Positions 8,741 through 17,940 of a DNA stretch of 64,000 nt are shown here, piece by piece. Position 1 is the stretch's first letter. Each line of letters opens with the position of its first letter. Below the pieces are notes generated by a model. That model saw only the letters and a list, made by a program, of their open reading frames with translations, ran no database searches and was not told the DNA's origin. The stretch comes from Paenibacillus melissococcoides (GTDB taxonomy: Bacteria > Bacillota > Bacilli > Paenibacillales > Paenibacillaceae): positions 434,001 to 498,000 of the forward strand of contig CALYLO010000003.1 of the NCBI GenBank assembly GCA_944800085.1, in the 5' to 3' direction. Position numbers and translations under genes: made by a program.

Positions 8741-8768
8741 ATCTGGGGAGAGAAGGGAGGCAGGAAGT

Positions 8769-9557
8769 ATGCAATGGTTCAGTCAATGGCTCAAAGAGAT
8801 CATCATGGTGATTTTGCTGGCCGCCTTCATCGACCTGCTGCTGCCGAACCGTTCGATGCAGCGTTACGTCAAGCTGATGCTCAGCCTGATTATTCTGCTC
8901 ACGCTGCTGTCTCCGGTGCTGCGCCTGTTCGACTCCAACGTGACGGCTGAGCTTGCCCGCGAATGGGATACGCTGCTGACCACTTCCCCCGCCAACAGTC
9001 CCGAAGGGAAGACGCTGGAGCAGATCCGGCGGGAAGGGGAACGCTTGGCCCGCGCTCGGGAGCAGGAGGCGCTCCGATTGGCCGGCGCGCAGATGGAAGC
9101 GAGCATGAAGGAGCAGATTAACCGGGCGCTGCTCCAGTCGGGGGCTGACGGTTCCAGCGGGGGACCTGCCGTTCAGGTGGCGGCCGTCCAGGTTACGCTG
9201 ACGCAAGACGCCAGGCAGGGGCAGCCGGCAATTGAGCGAATTGCGCTCACCTTGGAGGAGGCCCCCGCCGCCGGGGAGGCGGCAGCTCCGGACAGCGGCG
9301 GCCCGCCCGAGCCGAAGCCGGTCGCGGCCATCGAGCCGGTCCGAATCGAGCCGATCGATGCGGCCCGCAGCTCGCCGTTGGAAGCGCCGGAAGAGGCGCC
9401 GGTCTCCGGCGCGGGCAGCGGCGAGCTTCTGCGCATGGAGGCCGCCGCCGTCGGGGCACTGACCTCCGCTTGGCTCGTGAAGCCCGAGCAGATTACGGTG
9501 TCATGGTCGCCGGAGAACGCCTTCCCGGCTGGCGCAACAAAAGATAGCGGCCGATAG
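8769..9557 (+). CDS. spoIIIAF: Stage III sporulation protein AF
   Basis: 262 residues with two N-terminal membrane spans (about 9-28 and 36-53, RYVKLMLSLIILLTLLSPVL) and a soluble domain. The second half (about 165-225) is rich in Ala, Glu and Pro and looks disordered, making the protein longer than the roughly 206 residues usual in Bacillus. GGGAGGCAGGAAGT precedes the ATG. Confidence 0.88.
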   Translation: MQWFSQWLKEIIMVILLAAFIDLLLPNRSMQRYVKLMLSLIILLTLLSPVLRLFDSNVTAELAREWDTLLTTSPANSPEGKTLEQIRREGERLARAREQEALRLAGAQMEASMKEQINRALLQSGADGSSGGPAVQVAAVQVTLTQDARQGQPAIERIALTLEEAPAAGEAAAPDSGGPPEPKPVAAIEPVRIEPIDAARSSPLEAPEEAPVSGAGSGELLRMEAAAVGALTSAWLVKPEQITVSWSPENAFPAGATKDSGR

Positions 9558-9622
9558 CTGCCGATAGCCGCCGAAAAAAAATGCGGACAAACCGTCATAA
9601 AATCGCCGCCCGCGCGTATAGG

Positions 9623-9656
9623 TGAAAATAGGACAAGTGAGAGCAGGTCCATACTA
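9623..9656 (+). promoter_or_regulatory. Candidate forespore (sigma-G/F) promoter before spoIIIAG
   Basis: In the 119-nt gap between spoIIIAF and spoIIIAG, CATACTA (9650-9656) equals the sigma-G -10 consensus, with GAAAATA (9624-9630) 19 nt upstream. GGTGAAAATA (9621-9630) also fits the sigma-F -10 pattern. A second promoter at this place is known in B. subtilis. The -35 spacing is imperfect. Confidence 0.4.
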
Positions 9657-9676
9657 CGCAAAGGCGGTCGATAGCG

Positions 9677-10333
9677 TTGGCGAAATGGTTGCAGCGGATT
9701 GAACAGTGGATCGGCAAGGGCTCGAACGGTTCCAAACGGATCAAAGCGTTCCGCTGGCTGCTTCTTCTCGGCTTGACCGGCGCGGCGCTCCTCTTGTACG
9801 GCACGTTTCAGTCCGGCGGCGGATGGCCGAAGGGCTCAAGCAATGTCGGCCGCGAGCCGCCGGCGGTAGGCGTATTTGACGGCGCGGAGCAGAACGCGTC
9901 CGGCACACCGGCCGCGCCGGGCACATTTGAGTCGGTGGAAATGACATTCGAAGCCCGGGTCAAGTCGATTTTGGAGGAAATTGTCGGGGTGGGACAAGTC
10001 GATGTGTTGGTCACGATTGACTCGACGGAAGAGATTGTCGTCCAGCGCAACTTCAAGGACAACCAGCAGCTGACAGACGAAACCGATGGGAACGGGGGCA
10101 AGCGGCATACTACGCAGCATACCCGGGACGGCGAGATTGTCATGTACGAGTCTTCCGACGGCAAGACGCCGATTGTGACCAAGCGCATCAAGCCCAAGGT
10201 TCGCGGCGTTGTCGTCGTCGCCAAAGGAGCGGAAAACGCCGTCGTCAAGTCGCTCATCGTCGATGCGGTCGAGAAAGGGCTGAATGTGCCGGCCTATCGA
10301 ATCTCCGTCGTGCCGCGCAAAATCGCCGAGTAG
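9677..10333 (+). CDS. spoIIIAG: Stage III sporulation protein AG, ring-forming channel protein
   Basis: 218 residues with one membrane span (about 24-44) and an extracytoplasmic ring-building domain (FEARVKSILEEIVGVGQVDVLVTIDSTEE, about 90-120, and KPKVRGVVVVAKGAENAVVK near 175-195). TTG start at 9677 in MAKWLQRIEQW. The family forms the large ring across the intermembrane space. Confidence 0.9.
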   Translation: MAKWLQRIEQWIGKGSNGSKRIKAFRWLLLLGLTGAALLLYGTFQSGGGWPKGSSNVGREPPAVGVFDGAEQNASGTPAAPGTFESVEMTFEARVKSILEEIVGVGQVDVLVTIDSTEEIVVQRNFKDNQQLTDETDGNGGKRHTTQHTRDGEIVMYESSDGKTPIVTKRIKPKVRGVVVVAKGAENAVVKSLIVDAVEKGLNVPAYRISVVPRKIAE

Positions 10334-10381
10334 CAAATCAACCTGCATAATGCATGAATCGTGAAGGAGGAGAAAAAGACG

Positions 10382-11125
10382 ATGAATACGAAAAGACAAA
10401 CGATATGGCTGGTATCGATGCTTAGCTTGATGGTGGTGCTGTCCGCTTATTATTTGTTCACGGAAGACACGCCGAAAGCCCCTGAAATGGCGGCCGAGCA
10501 GCAGCAGCTGAATGGCGATGCGGCGGAAGCGGCCCAGCTTCCGCAAGTGGAAGTCACCGAGGTGTCCGTCGGGGAGGACGCGAAGGCCAAGGCGGCAGAG
10601 AACGGAAAGCCCGCTCCGGAGCTTGGAGCGCAAGGAGAGCCAGAGGAGCAAGGGGCCGACCCTACGGTCAACATCGAGAGCGGACAGCCACGTCAGGATG
10701 CGGCGGCGCCAGAGGCGACTCCGGAGGACAAGGAGCAGGCGATGCTGGATCAAGTTGTGGCCGAAGGCGTCATGAAGCGGAGCGCGATCGAGCAGAAGCA
10801 GATGGAGCGCAACGAGCAGTACCAGCAGGAGCTCGAAAAGCTGATGGGCATGATCAATGACGACAAAACGACGGGCGACAAGCTGGCGCAAGCCTACGAA
10901 GATATGAACCAGTTGGAAGAACGCGAGGTCAAAATCTCCAATCTGGAAACCGAGCTGCAGAAAGATTACAGCAACGCGGTCATCACGCAGGAGGACGATC
11001 GGTTCACGGTCGTCGTGCAGAGCGACAAGATGGAAGTGTCCGAAGCGGTGGATATCATCTCGAAAATGATGAAAGAGCTGAACATCACGCAGGATAAGGT
11101 AAGCGTGCAGTATGTCTCGGAATAG
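10382..11125 (+). CDS. spoIIIAH: Stage III sporulation protein AH
   Basis: 247 residues from ATG 10382 (MNTKRQTIWLVSMLSLMVVL), which follows GAAGGAGGAG. One N-terminal membrane span, a long acidic linker (about 35-120), then a YscJ/FliF-like ring-building domain (NAVITQEDDRFTVVVQSD and VSEAVDIISKMMKEL). SpoIIIAH binds SpoIIQ of the forespore to join the two halves of the channel. Last gene of the operon; a GTG at 10361 is a less likely start. Confidence 0.9.
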   Translation: MNTKRQTIWLVSMLSLMVVLSAYYLFTEDTPKAPEMAAEQQQLNGDAAEAAQLPQVEVTEVSVGEDAKAKAAENGKPAPELGAQGEPEEQGADPTVNIESGQPRQDAAAPEATPEDKEQAMLDQVVAEGVMKRSAIEQKQMERNEQYQQELEKLMGMINDDKTTGDKLAQAYEDMNQLEEREVKISNLETELQKDYSNAVITQEDDRFTVVVQSDKMEVSEAVDIISKMMKELNITQDKVSVQYVSE

Positions 11126-11182
11126 CGGCGTTGTCGGAACTGGCCCGGTCAAAAACTGGGCTCTTTCCATTTGAGACGATTA

Positions 11183-11191
11183 TGATATAAT
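11183..11191 (+). promoter_or_regulatory. Extended -10 promoter of accBC
   Basis: TGATATAAT (11183-11191) is an extended -10; TTTCCA at 11164-11169 would be a poor -35. The leader contains the inverted repeat GTAGATT (11201-11207)/AATCTAC (11224-11230). Confidence 0.55.
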
Positions 11192-11265
11192 ACATACGTC
11201 GTAGATTGTCCGCCTTGTAACATAATCTACTTGCTCATACATATCGTCTCAAGGAGTGATTCAAG

Positions 11266-11757
11266 TTGTTCAAAATTAGCGAAATCAAGGAACTGATCAA
11301 GCTCCTGGACCAGACATCCGTACATGAACTGGAAATAGAGAACGAAGGCTGCCGCATCGCGATCCGGAAGCCCGGCAAGACTGAGGTGTTCAATGTGCAG
11401 ACATCGGCCGCGCCGCTTACATATCCAGCGCCTGCCCCGGCAGCGGCTGCTGCCCCGTCGGAAGCGGTCGCGCCGGCGGCCGAGCCTCAGCCGGAGAAGA
11501 AGGAAGAGCAGGCGGGCTTGGTCCGCATCGTATCCCCAATGGTCGGAACCTTCTACAGCGCGCCTTCGCCGGAATCGCCGCCGTATGTGAAGGTTGGCGA
11601 CAAAGTCAACGAGAAGACGGTTGTGTGCATTCTGGAAGCGATGAAATTGATGAACGAGCTGGAAGCCGAGGTCAAGGGCGAGATTGTCGAGGTGCTAGCA
11701 ACGAACGGCCAATTGGTCGAATTCGGCCAGCCTTTATTCCTGGTGAAGCCAGAATGA
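11266..11757 (+). CDS. accB: Biotin carboxyl carrier protein of acetyl-CoA carboxylase
   Basis: 163 residues: an N-terminal helix region, an Ala/Pro-rich linker (about 46-80) and the biotinyl domain with EAMKLMNE, Lys127 being the biotinylated residue. Carries CO2 between biotin carboxylase and carboxyltransferase for malonyl-CoA synthesis. TTG start after AAGGAGTG. accC follows at 46 nt. Confidence 0.95.
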   Translation: MFKISEIKELIKLLDQTSVHELEIENEGCRIAIRKPGKTEVFNVQTSAAPLTYPAPAPAAAAAPSEAVAPAAEPQPEKKEEQAGLVRIVSPMVGTFYSAPSPESPPYVKVGDKVNEKTVVCILEAMKLMNELEAEVKGEIVEVLATNGQLVEFGQPLFLVKPE

Positions 11758-11803
11758 CGTATTCCGTCATTCCATTACGATGCCCAGCCAAGGAGGTCCA
11801 AGG

Positions 11804-13147
11804 ATGAAGTTCCATAAGATTTTGATCGCTAACCGCGGCGAGATAGCCGTTCGCATCATTCGCGCCTGCCGCGAGCTCGGTATCGCGACGGTCGCCGTCT
11901 ATTCGGAGGCGGACAGGGAAGCGCTGCATGTGCGGCTTGCCGACGAAGCTTATTGCATCGGCCCTACCGCGTCCAAGGACAGTTATTTGAACTTTACGAA
12001 TCTGATGAGTGTCGCCACGTTGACGGAATGCGACGCCGTGCACCCGGGGTACGGGTTCTTGGCGGAAAACGCGGACTTCGCGGAGATCTGCGAATCGTGC
12101 GGCATTACGTTCATCGGTCCGTCCGCGGACGCGATCGAGCGGATGGGCGACAAATCCGTCGCCAAGCAGACGATGAAGGACGCCGGCGTTCCGGTTATTC
12201 CCGGATCGGACGGGCTGGTCGAGGATCTGGAACAGGCGCTTATGATAGCGCGTGATATCGGATATCCTGTCATTATCAAGGCTACCGCAGGCGGCGGAGG
12301 CAAAGGAATCCGCATCGCGGAGGACGAAGAAGCCTTGATCAAGCAGATGACGGCCGCTCAGCAGGAAGCCGAGAAAGCGTTCGGCAATGCGGGCGTGTAC
12401 CTGGAGAAGTATTTAACCGGAATGAAGCACGTGGAGATTCAGATTATTGCCGACAAGCACGGCCATGCGGTTCATTTGGGCGAGCGCGACTGTTCCGTGC
12501 AGCGGCGCCGCCAGAAGCTGGTCGAGGAAGCGCCATGTCCGGTCTTGACGCCCGAAGTCCGGGAGCGGATGGGAGAAGCGGCGGTTCGCGCCGCGCTGGC
12601 TGTCGATTACTCCGGCGCAGGCACATTGGAGTTTCTGCTCGGGCCGGACGGCAATTTTTACTTTATGGAAATGAATACCCGGATTCAAGTTGAGCATCCG
12701 GTAACGGAGATGATTACGGGAATCGATCTCATTCAGGAGATGATTCGCGTCGCTCAAGGCGAACCTTTATCTTTCCGTCAAGAGGATGTCGTCATTGACG
12801 GATGGGCTATAGAGTGCCGCATTAACGCGGAGGATCCGGCACGCAACTTCATGCCTTCGGCCGGCCAGATCGGTTTTTATCTGCCGCCGGGCGGATTTGG
12901 CGTTCGCGTCGACAGCGCCGCCTATCCAGGCTGCCTGATCTCGCCGCACTATGATTCGATGGTTGCCAAGCTCATTGTGTGGGCGCCGACGCGCGAAGAG
13001 GCGATCGACCGCATGAAGCGGGCCTTGGCCGAATTCGCTATCGAGGGCATTCATACGACGATACAGTTCCATATCCGCCTGCTTGAGCACCCGAAGTTTA
13101 TCGAGGGCGATTTTGACATTAAGTTTTTGGAAGAACACGAGGTCTAG
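11804..13147 (+). CDS. accC: Biotin carboxylase subunit of acetyl-CoA carboxylase
   Basis: 447 residues, ATP-dependent carboxylation of the biotin on AccB. Starts [18 protein letters not shown] (ATG 11804, with AGGAGGT 7 nt upstream). The ATP-grasp motif [13 protein letters not shown] (about 159-171) and catalytic [14 protein letters not shown] (about 288-301) are complete. The accA/accD genes are not in the window, as usual in Firmicutes. Confidence 0.96.
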   Translation: MKFHKILIANRGEIAVRIIRACRELGIATVAVYSEADREALHVRLADEAYCIGPTASKDSYLNFTNLMSVATLTECDAVHPGYGFLAENADFAEICESCGITFIGPSADAIERMGDKSVAKQTMKDAGVPVIPGSDGLVEDLEQALMIARDIGYPVIIKATAGGGGKGIRIAEDEEALIKQMTAAQQEAEKAFGNAGVYLEKYLTGMKHVEIQIIADKHGHAVHLGERDCSVQRRRQKLVEEAPCPVLTPEVRERMGEAAVRAALAVDYSGAGTLEFLLGPDGNFYFMEMNTRIQVEHPVTEMITGIDLIQEMIRVAQGEPLSFRQEDVVIDGWAIECRINAEDPARNFMPSAGQIGFYLPPGGFGVRVDSAAYPGCLISPHYDSMVAKLIVWAPTREEAIDRMKRALAEFAIEGIHTTIQFHIRLLEHPKFIEGDFDIKFLEEHEV

Positions 13148-13169
13148 AGTCCTGGTTTGACCGCCCCCG

Positions 13170-13199
13170 TTTGTCTTGCGCATGGGCAAATGGTATAGT
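13170..13199 (+). promoter_or_regulatory. Probable promoter of yqhY-amaP
   Basis: TTTGTC (13170-13175), 18 nt, TATAGT (13194-13199) preceded by TGG, so an extended -10, about 59 nt before yqhY. Confidence 0.45.
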
Positions 13200-13257
13200 T
13201 AGGTTAATCATGGACAGGAACTGCCTCTAGTACAAAAAGACGAGGAGAGTGTGACGG

Positions 13258-13665
13258 ATGAATCAGGCAATCGCATCGGAATTTGAGCGCACGGATTTGG
13301 GCAACATCCAGATTGCGCCGGAGGTCATTGCAGTTATCGCCGGTCTCGCGACGATCGAGGTTGAAGGCGTAGAAGGCATGAGCGGAGGTTTCGCCGGCGG
13401 CATCGCGGAGATGCTCGGACGGAAGAACTTGTCCAAAGGCGTGAAGGTGGAAGTAGGACAGCGCGAAGCGGCTGTCGATGTCAATATTATTATTGAATAC
13501 GGCCATCGCATTCCTACCGTAGCCAGCGAGATCCAGCAGAACGTGAAGCGCTCGATCGAGATGATGACCGGGCTTCATGTCGTGGAAGTGAACGTGCATG
13601 TACATGACGTCCATTTCAAGGCGCAAGAGAAGGTCGAAGAGACGGATCCGGCACGAGTTAAATAA
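13258..13665 (+). CDS. yqhY: Asp23/Gls24 family protein YqhY
   Basis: 135 residues with the Asp23 fold signatures GNIQIAPEVIAVIAGLATIEVEGV and VDVNIIIEYGHRIPTVASEIQ. Located directly after accBC as in B. subtilis, where loss of YqhY selects for mutations in acetyl-CoA carboxylase; a link to fatty-acid control is therefore known for the family. GAGGAG precedes the ATG. Confidence 0.88.
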   Translation: MNQAIASEFERTDLGNIQIAPEVIAVIAGLATIEVEGVEGMSGGFAGGIAEMLGRKNLSKGVKVEVGQREAAVDVNIIIEYGHRIPTVASEIQQNVKRSIEMMTGLHVVEVNVHVHDVHFKAQEKVEETDPARVK

Positions 13666-13676
13666 GATCGATATGG

Positions 13677-13698
13677 AACCCCCTCTTGGAGGGGGTTT
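13677..13698 (+). terminator. Hairpin after yqhY
   Basis: AACCCCCTC and GAGGGGGTT pair over 9 bp with a 3-nt loop; only a short T run follows, so it may be a partial terminator or an mRNA 3'-end stabiliser before amaP. Confidence 0.55.
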
Positions 13699-13740
13699 AC
13701 TGCCATTCAATACGAATTTGTTCAAAGGAGGCAGGCTAGC

Positions 13741-14280
13741 GTGAGCAAAATTGTGGACAGGTTCTTCCTGTTTATATACAGCTTCGCGATCGGCACGATT
13801 GCCATAGCTGTCATTCTTGCCGCTACAGGCTTCATCGCCCAACCGATACAGCTGACGGAGCCGTTCTGGCTGCAGTCGGCGGTCATCACGACCGCCGCCG
13901 TCTTGTTTTTGTTGAGCATCCGTTTTTTCTATGTGTCTATCCGGAGAGAGCGTGCGGCGCTGCCTTCGATCGATCAGCGGACAGAGATTGGCGATATCAA
14001 GATCTCGATTGAGACGATAGAGAATGTAGCGCTAAAGGCGGCCGGACGAGTACGGGGAGTCAAGGACCTGAAGGCCCGAATTCGCACGAACGATGCCGGT
14101 CTGGACATTGTGATCCGGACGGTCGTAGACGGCGAGACGTCGATTCCCGAGCTGACGGAGGAGGTCCAGCGCCAGGTTCGCGATTATGTGCAGCAAATTA
14201 CGGGGATTCCGGTCTCATACGTATCGGTGTATGTGGCGAATGTGGTCCAGACGCAGACCTTCAAAGCGCGAGTTGAATAG
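13741..14280 (+). CDS. amaP: Alkaline-shock membrane anchor protein AmaP-like
   Basis: 179 residues. Two membrane spans (about 7-30 and 40-62) followed by an Asp23-like soluble domain (KISIETIENVALKAAGRVRGVKDL, VSVYVANVV), the layout of AmaP, which anchors Asp23 to the membrane in staphylococci. GTG start after AAAGGAGGC. Its partners YqhY and DUF2273 flank it. Confidence 0.8.
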   Translation: MSKIVDRFFLFIYSFAIGTIAIAVILAATGFIAQPIQLTEPFWLQSAVITTAAVLFLLSIRFFYVSIRRERAALPSIDQRTEIGDIKISIETIENVALKAAGRVRGVKDLKARIRTNDAGLDIVIRTVVDGETSIPELTEEVQRQVRDYVQQITGIPVSYVSVYVANVVQTQTFKARVE

Positions 14281-14296
14281 GTGGTGAGCTTTCCGG

Positions 14297-14527
14297 ATGT
14301 GGAATGAATGGTGGGAGAGTCACAGGAATCGCATCATCGGCATCGCGGCTGGAATTTTTTTCGGCGTCATTTATTTGATCGCCGGATTTTGGGATATGTT
14401 ATTTTTTGCGCTGCTCGTCTTCATCGGATACAATGTAGGCAGGCAAAAAGATCTGAATCTGGGCCCCATGTTTCCGTGGCGGCGTATCGGATTATGGCTG
14501 TCAGAACGGTTTGATAGGTTTAAGTAG
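14297..14527 (+). CDS. DUF2273 small membrane protein
   Basis: 76 residues, two hydrophobic segments (RIIGIAAGIFFGVIYLIAGF and LFFALLVFIGYNVGR), the usual DUF2273 protein found with Asp23/AmaP genes. ATG 14297 follows GGTGGTGAGC. Precise function unknown. Confidence 0.82.
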   Translation: MWNEWWESHRNRIIGIAAGIFFGVIYLIAGFWDMLFFALLVFIGYNVGRQKDLNLGPMFPWRRIGLWLSERFDRFK

Positions 14528-14608
14528 TCCTATGGACGCTCCGAACGACTGCTTGACCGCCGGTCTCTTACCGACGGAGCAACAATCGGGGCGGTCATAG
14601 GATTTTTT
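14528..14608 (+). ncRNA. Nested hairpin ending in a U run before nusB
   Basis: Three nested pairings are visible: TCCTATG (14528-14534)/CATAGGA (14596-14602), GCTCCG (14538-14543)/CGGAGC (14575-14580) and CGGT (14561-14564)/ACCG (14570-14573), then TTTTTT (14603-14608). It could be a terminator with a large head or an attenuator controlling nusB and the genes after it. It matches no leader class I recognise. Confidence 0.5.
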
Positions 14609-14725
14609 GGACTGGGCATGATTCCGGATGGCCCATGGCAGCCTAGAGAGAAGGAAGCCACCTTCGGACGGCAGTGCGAAGTGGCGATTCGGATGCTATA
14701 TAGATGCAGGAGGAGAGTTTTTTTC

Positions 14726-15259
14726 ATGAAGAGACGCATTGCCAGAGAGATGGCAGTTCAAAGCTTGTATCAGCTGGAAATGACGGACGTGACGCCTGAA
14801 CAAGCGGTGGACATGATCGTTTCGGAATCGAATCAAGAAGAGAATGAAATCGGGCTGAAGCCGGAGCATGCGCGGGCGATGCATGAGCATGTGCTGGAGT
14901 GGGTTCGCGACACCTGGAAGAAGCGGGACGAGATCGATGCGATCCTGGCCCGTTATTTGAAGGGCTGGCAGGTCGACCGGCTGTCGCGGGTCGATCGGCA
15001 GGTGCTGCGCCTCGCCTGTTATGAGATGGCGTTCCGCACCGATGTGCCGCCGAAGGTGGCCATCAACGAGGCGATCATTTTGGCCAAGCATTTCGGCACC
15101 GAGGAGTCGGGCAAATTCGTGAACGGCGTGCTCGGCCAGATGCTGCGGGATCGCGGCGGCCAGGAGGACGGAACGGAGGCGGGCGCAGGCGACCGCGCTC
15201 ATCGCAAGGACGATGAATCGGCGGATGGAACCGCGATGGAGAACGAACTGCAGGGATAA
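14726..15259 (+). CDS. nusB: Transcription antitermination factor NusB
   Basis: 177 residues from ATG 14726 (MKRRIAREMAVQSLYQLEMTD), preceded by AGGAGGAG. Family motifs: RREMA-like start, VDRLSRVDRQVLRLACYEM and PPKVAINEAIILAKHFGTEESGKFVNGVLG. NusB binds boxA RNA with NusE in rRNA antitermination. It is longer than the usual ~130 residues because of an acidic, low-complexity tail (about 145-177). First gene of the nusB-folD-xseAB-ispA set. Confidence 0.93.
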   Translation: MKRRIAREMAVQSLYQLEMTDVTPEQAVDMIVSESNQEENEIGLKPEHARAMHEHVLEWVRDTWKKRDEIDAILARYLKGWQVDRLSRVDRQVLRLACYEMAFRTDVPPKVAINEAIILAKHFGTEESGKFVNGVLGQMLRDRGGQEDGTEAGAGDRAHRKDDESADGTAMENELQG

Positions 15260-15305
15260 CCGGCGACCTAAGGCGAGCTTCAAAAGAACGAATGGAGGAG
15301 AGACC

Positions 15306-16181
15306 ATGACAGCGCAACTTTTGAATGGACAAGCATTATCACAGACGATACGCGAAGAAATCAAGCAGCAGGCGGCACGGCTGATTGAGCAAGGAACCCG
15401 CCCCGGATTGGCGGTCATCATCGTGGGCGACGACCCGGCTTCCCATGTCTACGTGAACAGCAAGCATAAAGCCTGTCTCGAATTGGGGTTCTATTCGAAA
15501 GTGCACCGTCTGCCGGAACAGACCTCCCAGGAAGAGCTTCTCGATCTGGTTGGCCGCCTGAACGCGCAAGCGGCGATTCACGGCATTCTCGTCCAGCTCC
15601 CGCTGCCGTCTCATATCGACGAGAAGGCCGTCATTGACGCGATTGCGGTGGAGAAGGATGTCGACGGCTTCCATCCGGTCAGCGTCGGGAACATGGTGCT
15701 TGGCGACGAGTCTCTTCTGCCTTGCACGCCGGCGGGCATTATGGAGATGCTCAAGCGCAACGACATTCCGATTGCCGGCAAGCATGCCGTCGTCATCGGC
15801 CGCAGCAATATTGTCGGCAAGCCGATCTCGCTGCTGCTGCAGCGCGAGCATGCGACGGTGACGATGTGCCACTCGCGCACGCAGCACATCGAAGAGCTGT
15901 CCCGAATGGCGGATATTCTCGTCGTCGCCATCGGCAAGGCGCATTTCGTCAACCGTTCCTTCATTAAGCCGGGAGCCGTCGTTATCGATGTCGGCATGAA
16001 CCGGCTGGAGAACGGCAAGCTCGTCGGCGATGTCGATACCGACGATGTCAAGGAGCTGTGCTCCTGGATTACGCCGGTGCCGCGCGGCGTCGGTCCGATG
16101 ACGATTACGATGCTGATGTCCAATACGCTCAAGTCGGCGGAACGGTTCCACCGCTTGGCGGAGGCTTCGGCCCAGGCGTAG
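15306..16181 (+). CDS. folD: Methylenetetrahydrofolate dehydrogenase/cyclohydrolase
   Basis: 291-residue bifunctional enzyme interconverting 5,10-methylene-, methenyl- and 10-formyl-THF. Motifs: VNSKHKACLELGF (about 46-58, active-site Tyr/Lys region), GILVQLPLPSHI, and the NADP loop VVIGRSNIVGKPISLLL (about 164-180). PRGVGPMTITML is near the C-terminus. ATG 15306 follows GGAGGAGAG. Confidence 0.96.
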   Translation: MTAQLLNGQALSQTIREEIKQQAARLIEQGTRPGLAVIIVGDDPASHVYVNSKHKACLELGFYSKVHRLPEQTSQEELLDLVGRLNAQAAIHGILVQLPLPSHIDEKAVIDAIAVEKDVDGFHPVSVGNMVLGDESLLPCTPAGIMEMLKRNDIPIAGKHAVVIGRSNIVGKPISLLLQREHATVTMCHSRTQHIEELSRMADILVVAIGKAHFVNRSFIKPGAVVIDVGMNRLENGKLVGDVDTDDVKELCSWITPVPRGVGPMTITMLMSNTLKSAERFHRLAEASAQA

Positions 16182-16314
16182 CCGGCGGCAGGGCGGAAGC
16201 CGTGCGGCGGGTCGCGGTGCGAACCGGAGGACGAATCGCAGCAGGAGCCGCCGCACGGGCCGCAGTTACTAACGTTCATATGGCAGGATGTCTCGGGGGG
16301 AGGAGGCTGCCGGA

Positions 16315-17670
16315 ATGGCGAATCAGGCACGGGTTCTGTCCGTTAAGGATCTGAACCGTTATATACGAATGAAGCTGGATGGGGATGCCCGGCTGCAGGA
16401 TGTCTGGGTGCGGGGCGAAATCTCGAACTTCACCCACCATTCCAGCGGCCATATGTATTTTACGCTGAAGGATGCGGACAGCCGCCTGCGGACGATTATG
16501 TTCGCATCCTACAATCAACGGCTCCCTTTCCGGCCGAAGGAAGGGGCGCGCGTCATCGCCCGCGGCAACGTGACGGTGTATGAGCGCGACGGCCAGTATC
16601 AATTCTATGCGCAGCATATGCAGCCGGACGGCATCGGCAGCCTGTATGCGGCGTTCGAGCAGCTGAAGGAGCGCTTGGGAGCCGAAGGGCTGTTCGCGGC
16701 GGAGCGGAAGCGGCAGCTGCCCCGCTATCCGAAGAAGATCGGGGTCATCACGTCGCAGACGGGCGCCGCGGTGCGCGATATTATCATTACGCTGCGGCGG
16801 CGCCAGCCCGGCGTCCATGTCGTTCTCTATCCGGTGCTGGTGCAGGGCAACCAGGCGGCCGCCTCGATCGCGGCGGCCATCGAAGCGATGAACCGCCACC
16901 AGGAAGCCGACGTGCTGATCGTGGGGCGGGGTGGCGGCTCCCTGGAGGAGCTGTGGGCCTTCAACGAAGAAATCGTGGCGCGCGCCATCGCCCGATCGGC
17001 CATCCCGATTATTTCGGCCGTCGGGCATGAGACGGATTTCACGATTGCGGACTTCGTCGCCGACCTGCGGGCGCCGACACCGACGGCGGCCGCGGAAATG
17101 GCGGTGACGCATCAGGAGGAGCTGCGCCAGCATCTTCAGCATCTGGCGGAACGGTTGCGTCACGGCATGCGGCGAACGGTGCAGCAGAGCCAGGAGCGGT
17201 TGCTGCGCGCCCAGCGTTCGCCCGTGCTTCGCAAGCCCGAGCTGCTGATGGCGAAGCATCAGGAGCGGTATGAACGGCTGCGGGAGCGGCTGGCATATCG
17301 GTCGCGCAGCCGCTTCAAGGAAGCGGACGAGCGGTGGAGGGAGCTGCGCGGACGCCTGCGGGAGCAGACGCCGGTGCATCAGGTGCGTTCCGCGCGGGAG
17401 CGGCTGAACGGCATCGAACGGCAGCTTCACCGCGCGATGGCGATGCAGATGAATGAGCGGCGGCTGAAGCTCGGCGCGCATCTGAAGCATCTGGACGCCC
17501 TGAGCCCGTTGAAGATTATGGCGCGCGGCTACAGCCTCGTGTATGATGAGCGGGAAGAGAACATTATCCGCACGATTAAAGATGTGCAGCTGGGAGACGT
17601 CGTCCGTGTGAAGCTGAACGACGGCCAGCTCGATTGCCACGTCTGGTCGATGAAAGGAGACAGCGATTGA
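16315..17670 (+). CDS. xseA: Exodeoxyribonuclease VII large subunit
   Basis: 451 residues. N-terminal OB-fold with VRGEISNFTHHSSGHMYFTLKD (about 27-48), then the catalytic domain with GVITSQTGAAVRDI and VGRGGGSLEELWAFNEE, followed by a long coiled-coil rich in Arg/Glu (about 270-390). ATG 16315 is chosen because GGGAGGAGG lies 8 nt upstream; ATG 16288 is possible. xseB follows at 3 nt. Confidence 0.95.
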   Translation: MANQARVLSVKDLNRYIRMKLDGDARLQDVWVRGEISNFTHHSSGHMYFTLKDADSRLRTIMFASYNQRLPFRPKEGARVIARGNVTVYERDGQYQFYAQHMQPDGIGSLYAAFEQLKERLGAEGLFAAERKRQLPRYPKKIGVITSQTGAAVRDIIITLRRRQPGVHVVLYPVLVQGNQAAASIAAAIEAMNRHQEADVLIVGRGGGSLEELWAFNEEIVARAIARSAIPIISAVGHETDFTIADFVADLRAPTPTAAAEMAVTHQEELRQHLQHLAERLRHGMRRTVQQSQERLLRAQRSPVLRKPELLMAKHQERYERLRERLAYRSRSRFKEADERWRELRGRLREQTPVHQVRSARERLNGIERQLHRAMAMQMNERRLKLGAHLKHLDALSPLKIMARGYSLVYDEREENIIRTIKDVQLGDVVRVKLNDGQLDCHVWSMKGDSD

Positions 17671-17673
17671 TCG

Positions 17674-17940
17674 ATGGATAATCAAGAAAAAGCTATCACT
17701 CAGGAAATGAGCTTCGAGACCGCAATGGAGAAGCTGGAGCATATCGTCGAGCAGTTGGAGAGCGGGGATGTGCCGCTGGAGCAGGCAATCGAGCTTTTCC
17801 AGGAAGGGATGGGCCTGTCCGGTCTGTGCGCCCGCAAATTGGAGCAGGTTGAGCGCAAAATCGAGGTTTTGTCGGAGCAGAATGGCGAACTGAAGCGGCA
17901 GCCGTTCCCGGCGGAAGAAGCGGGTGATCGGATTGAGTAG
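17674..17940 (+). CDS. xseB: Exodeoxyribonuclease VII small subunit
   Basis: 88 residues with the family core FETAMEKLEHIVEQLESGDV and LEQAIELFQEG; helical hairpin that binds XseA. Its 3' end overlaps the ispA start by 17 nt. Confidence 0.95.
   Translation: MDNQEKAITQEMSFETAMEKLEHIVEQLESGDVPLEQAIELFQEGMGLSGLCARKLEQVERKIEVLSEQNGELKRQPFPAEEAGDRIE

Noticed and set aside
14618..14725. Longer NusB from an upstream start
   Set aside because: The extra 36 residues are unlike NusB, and AGGAGGAG points to the ATG at 14726.
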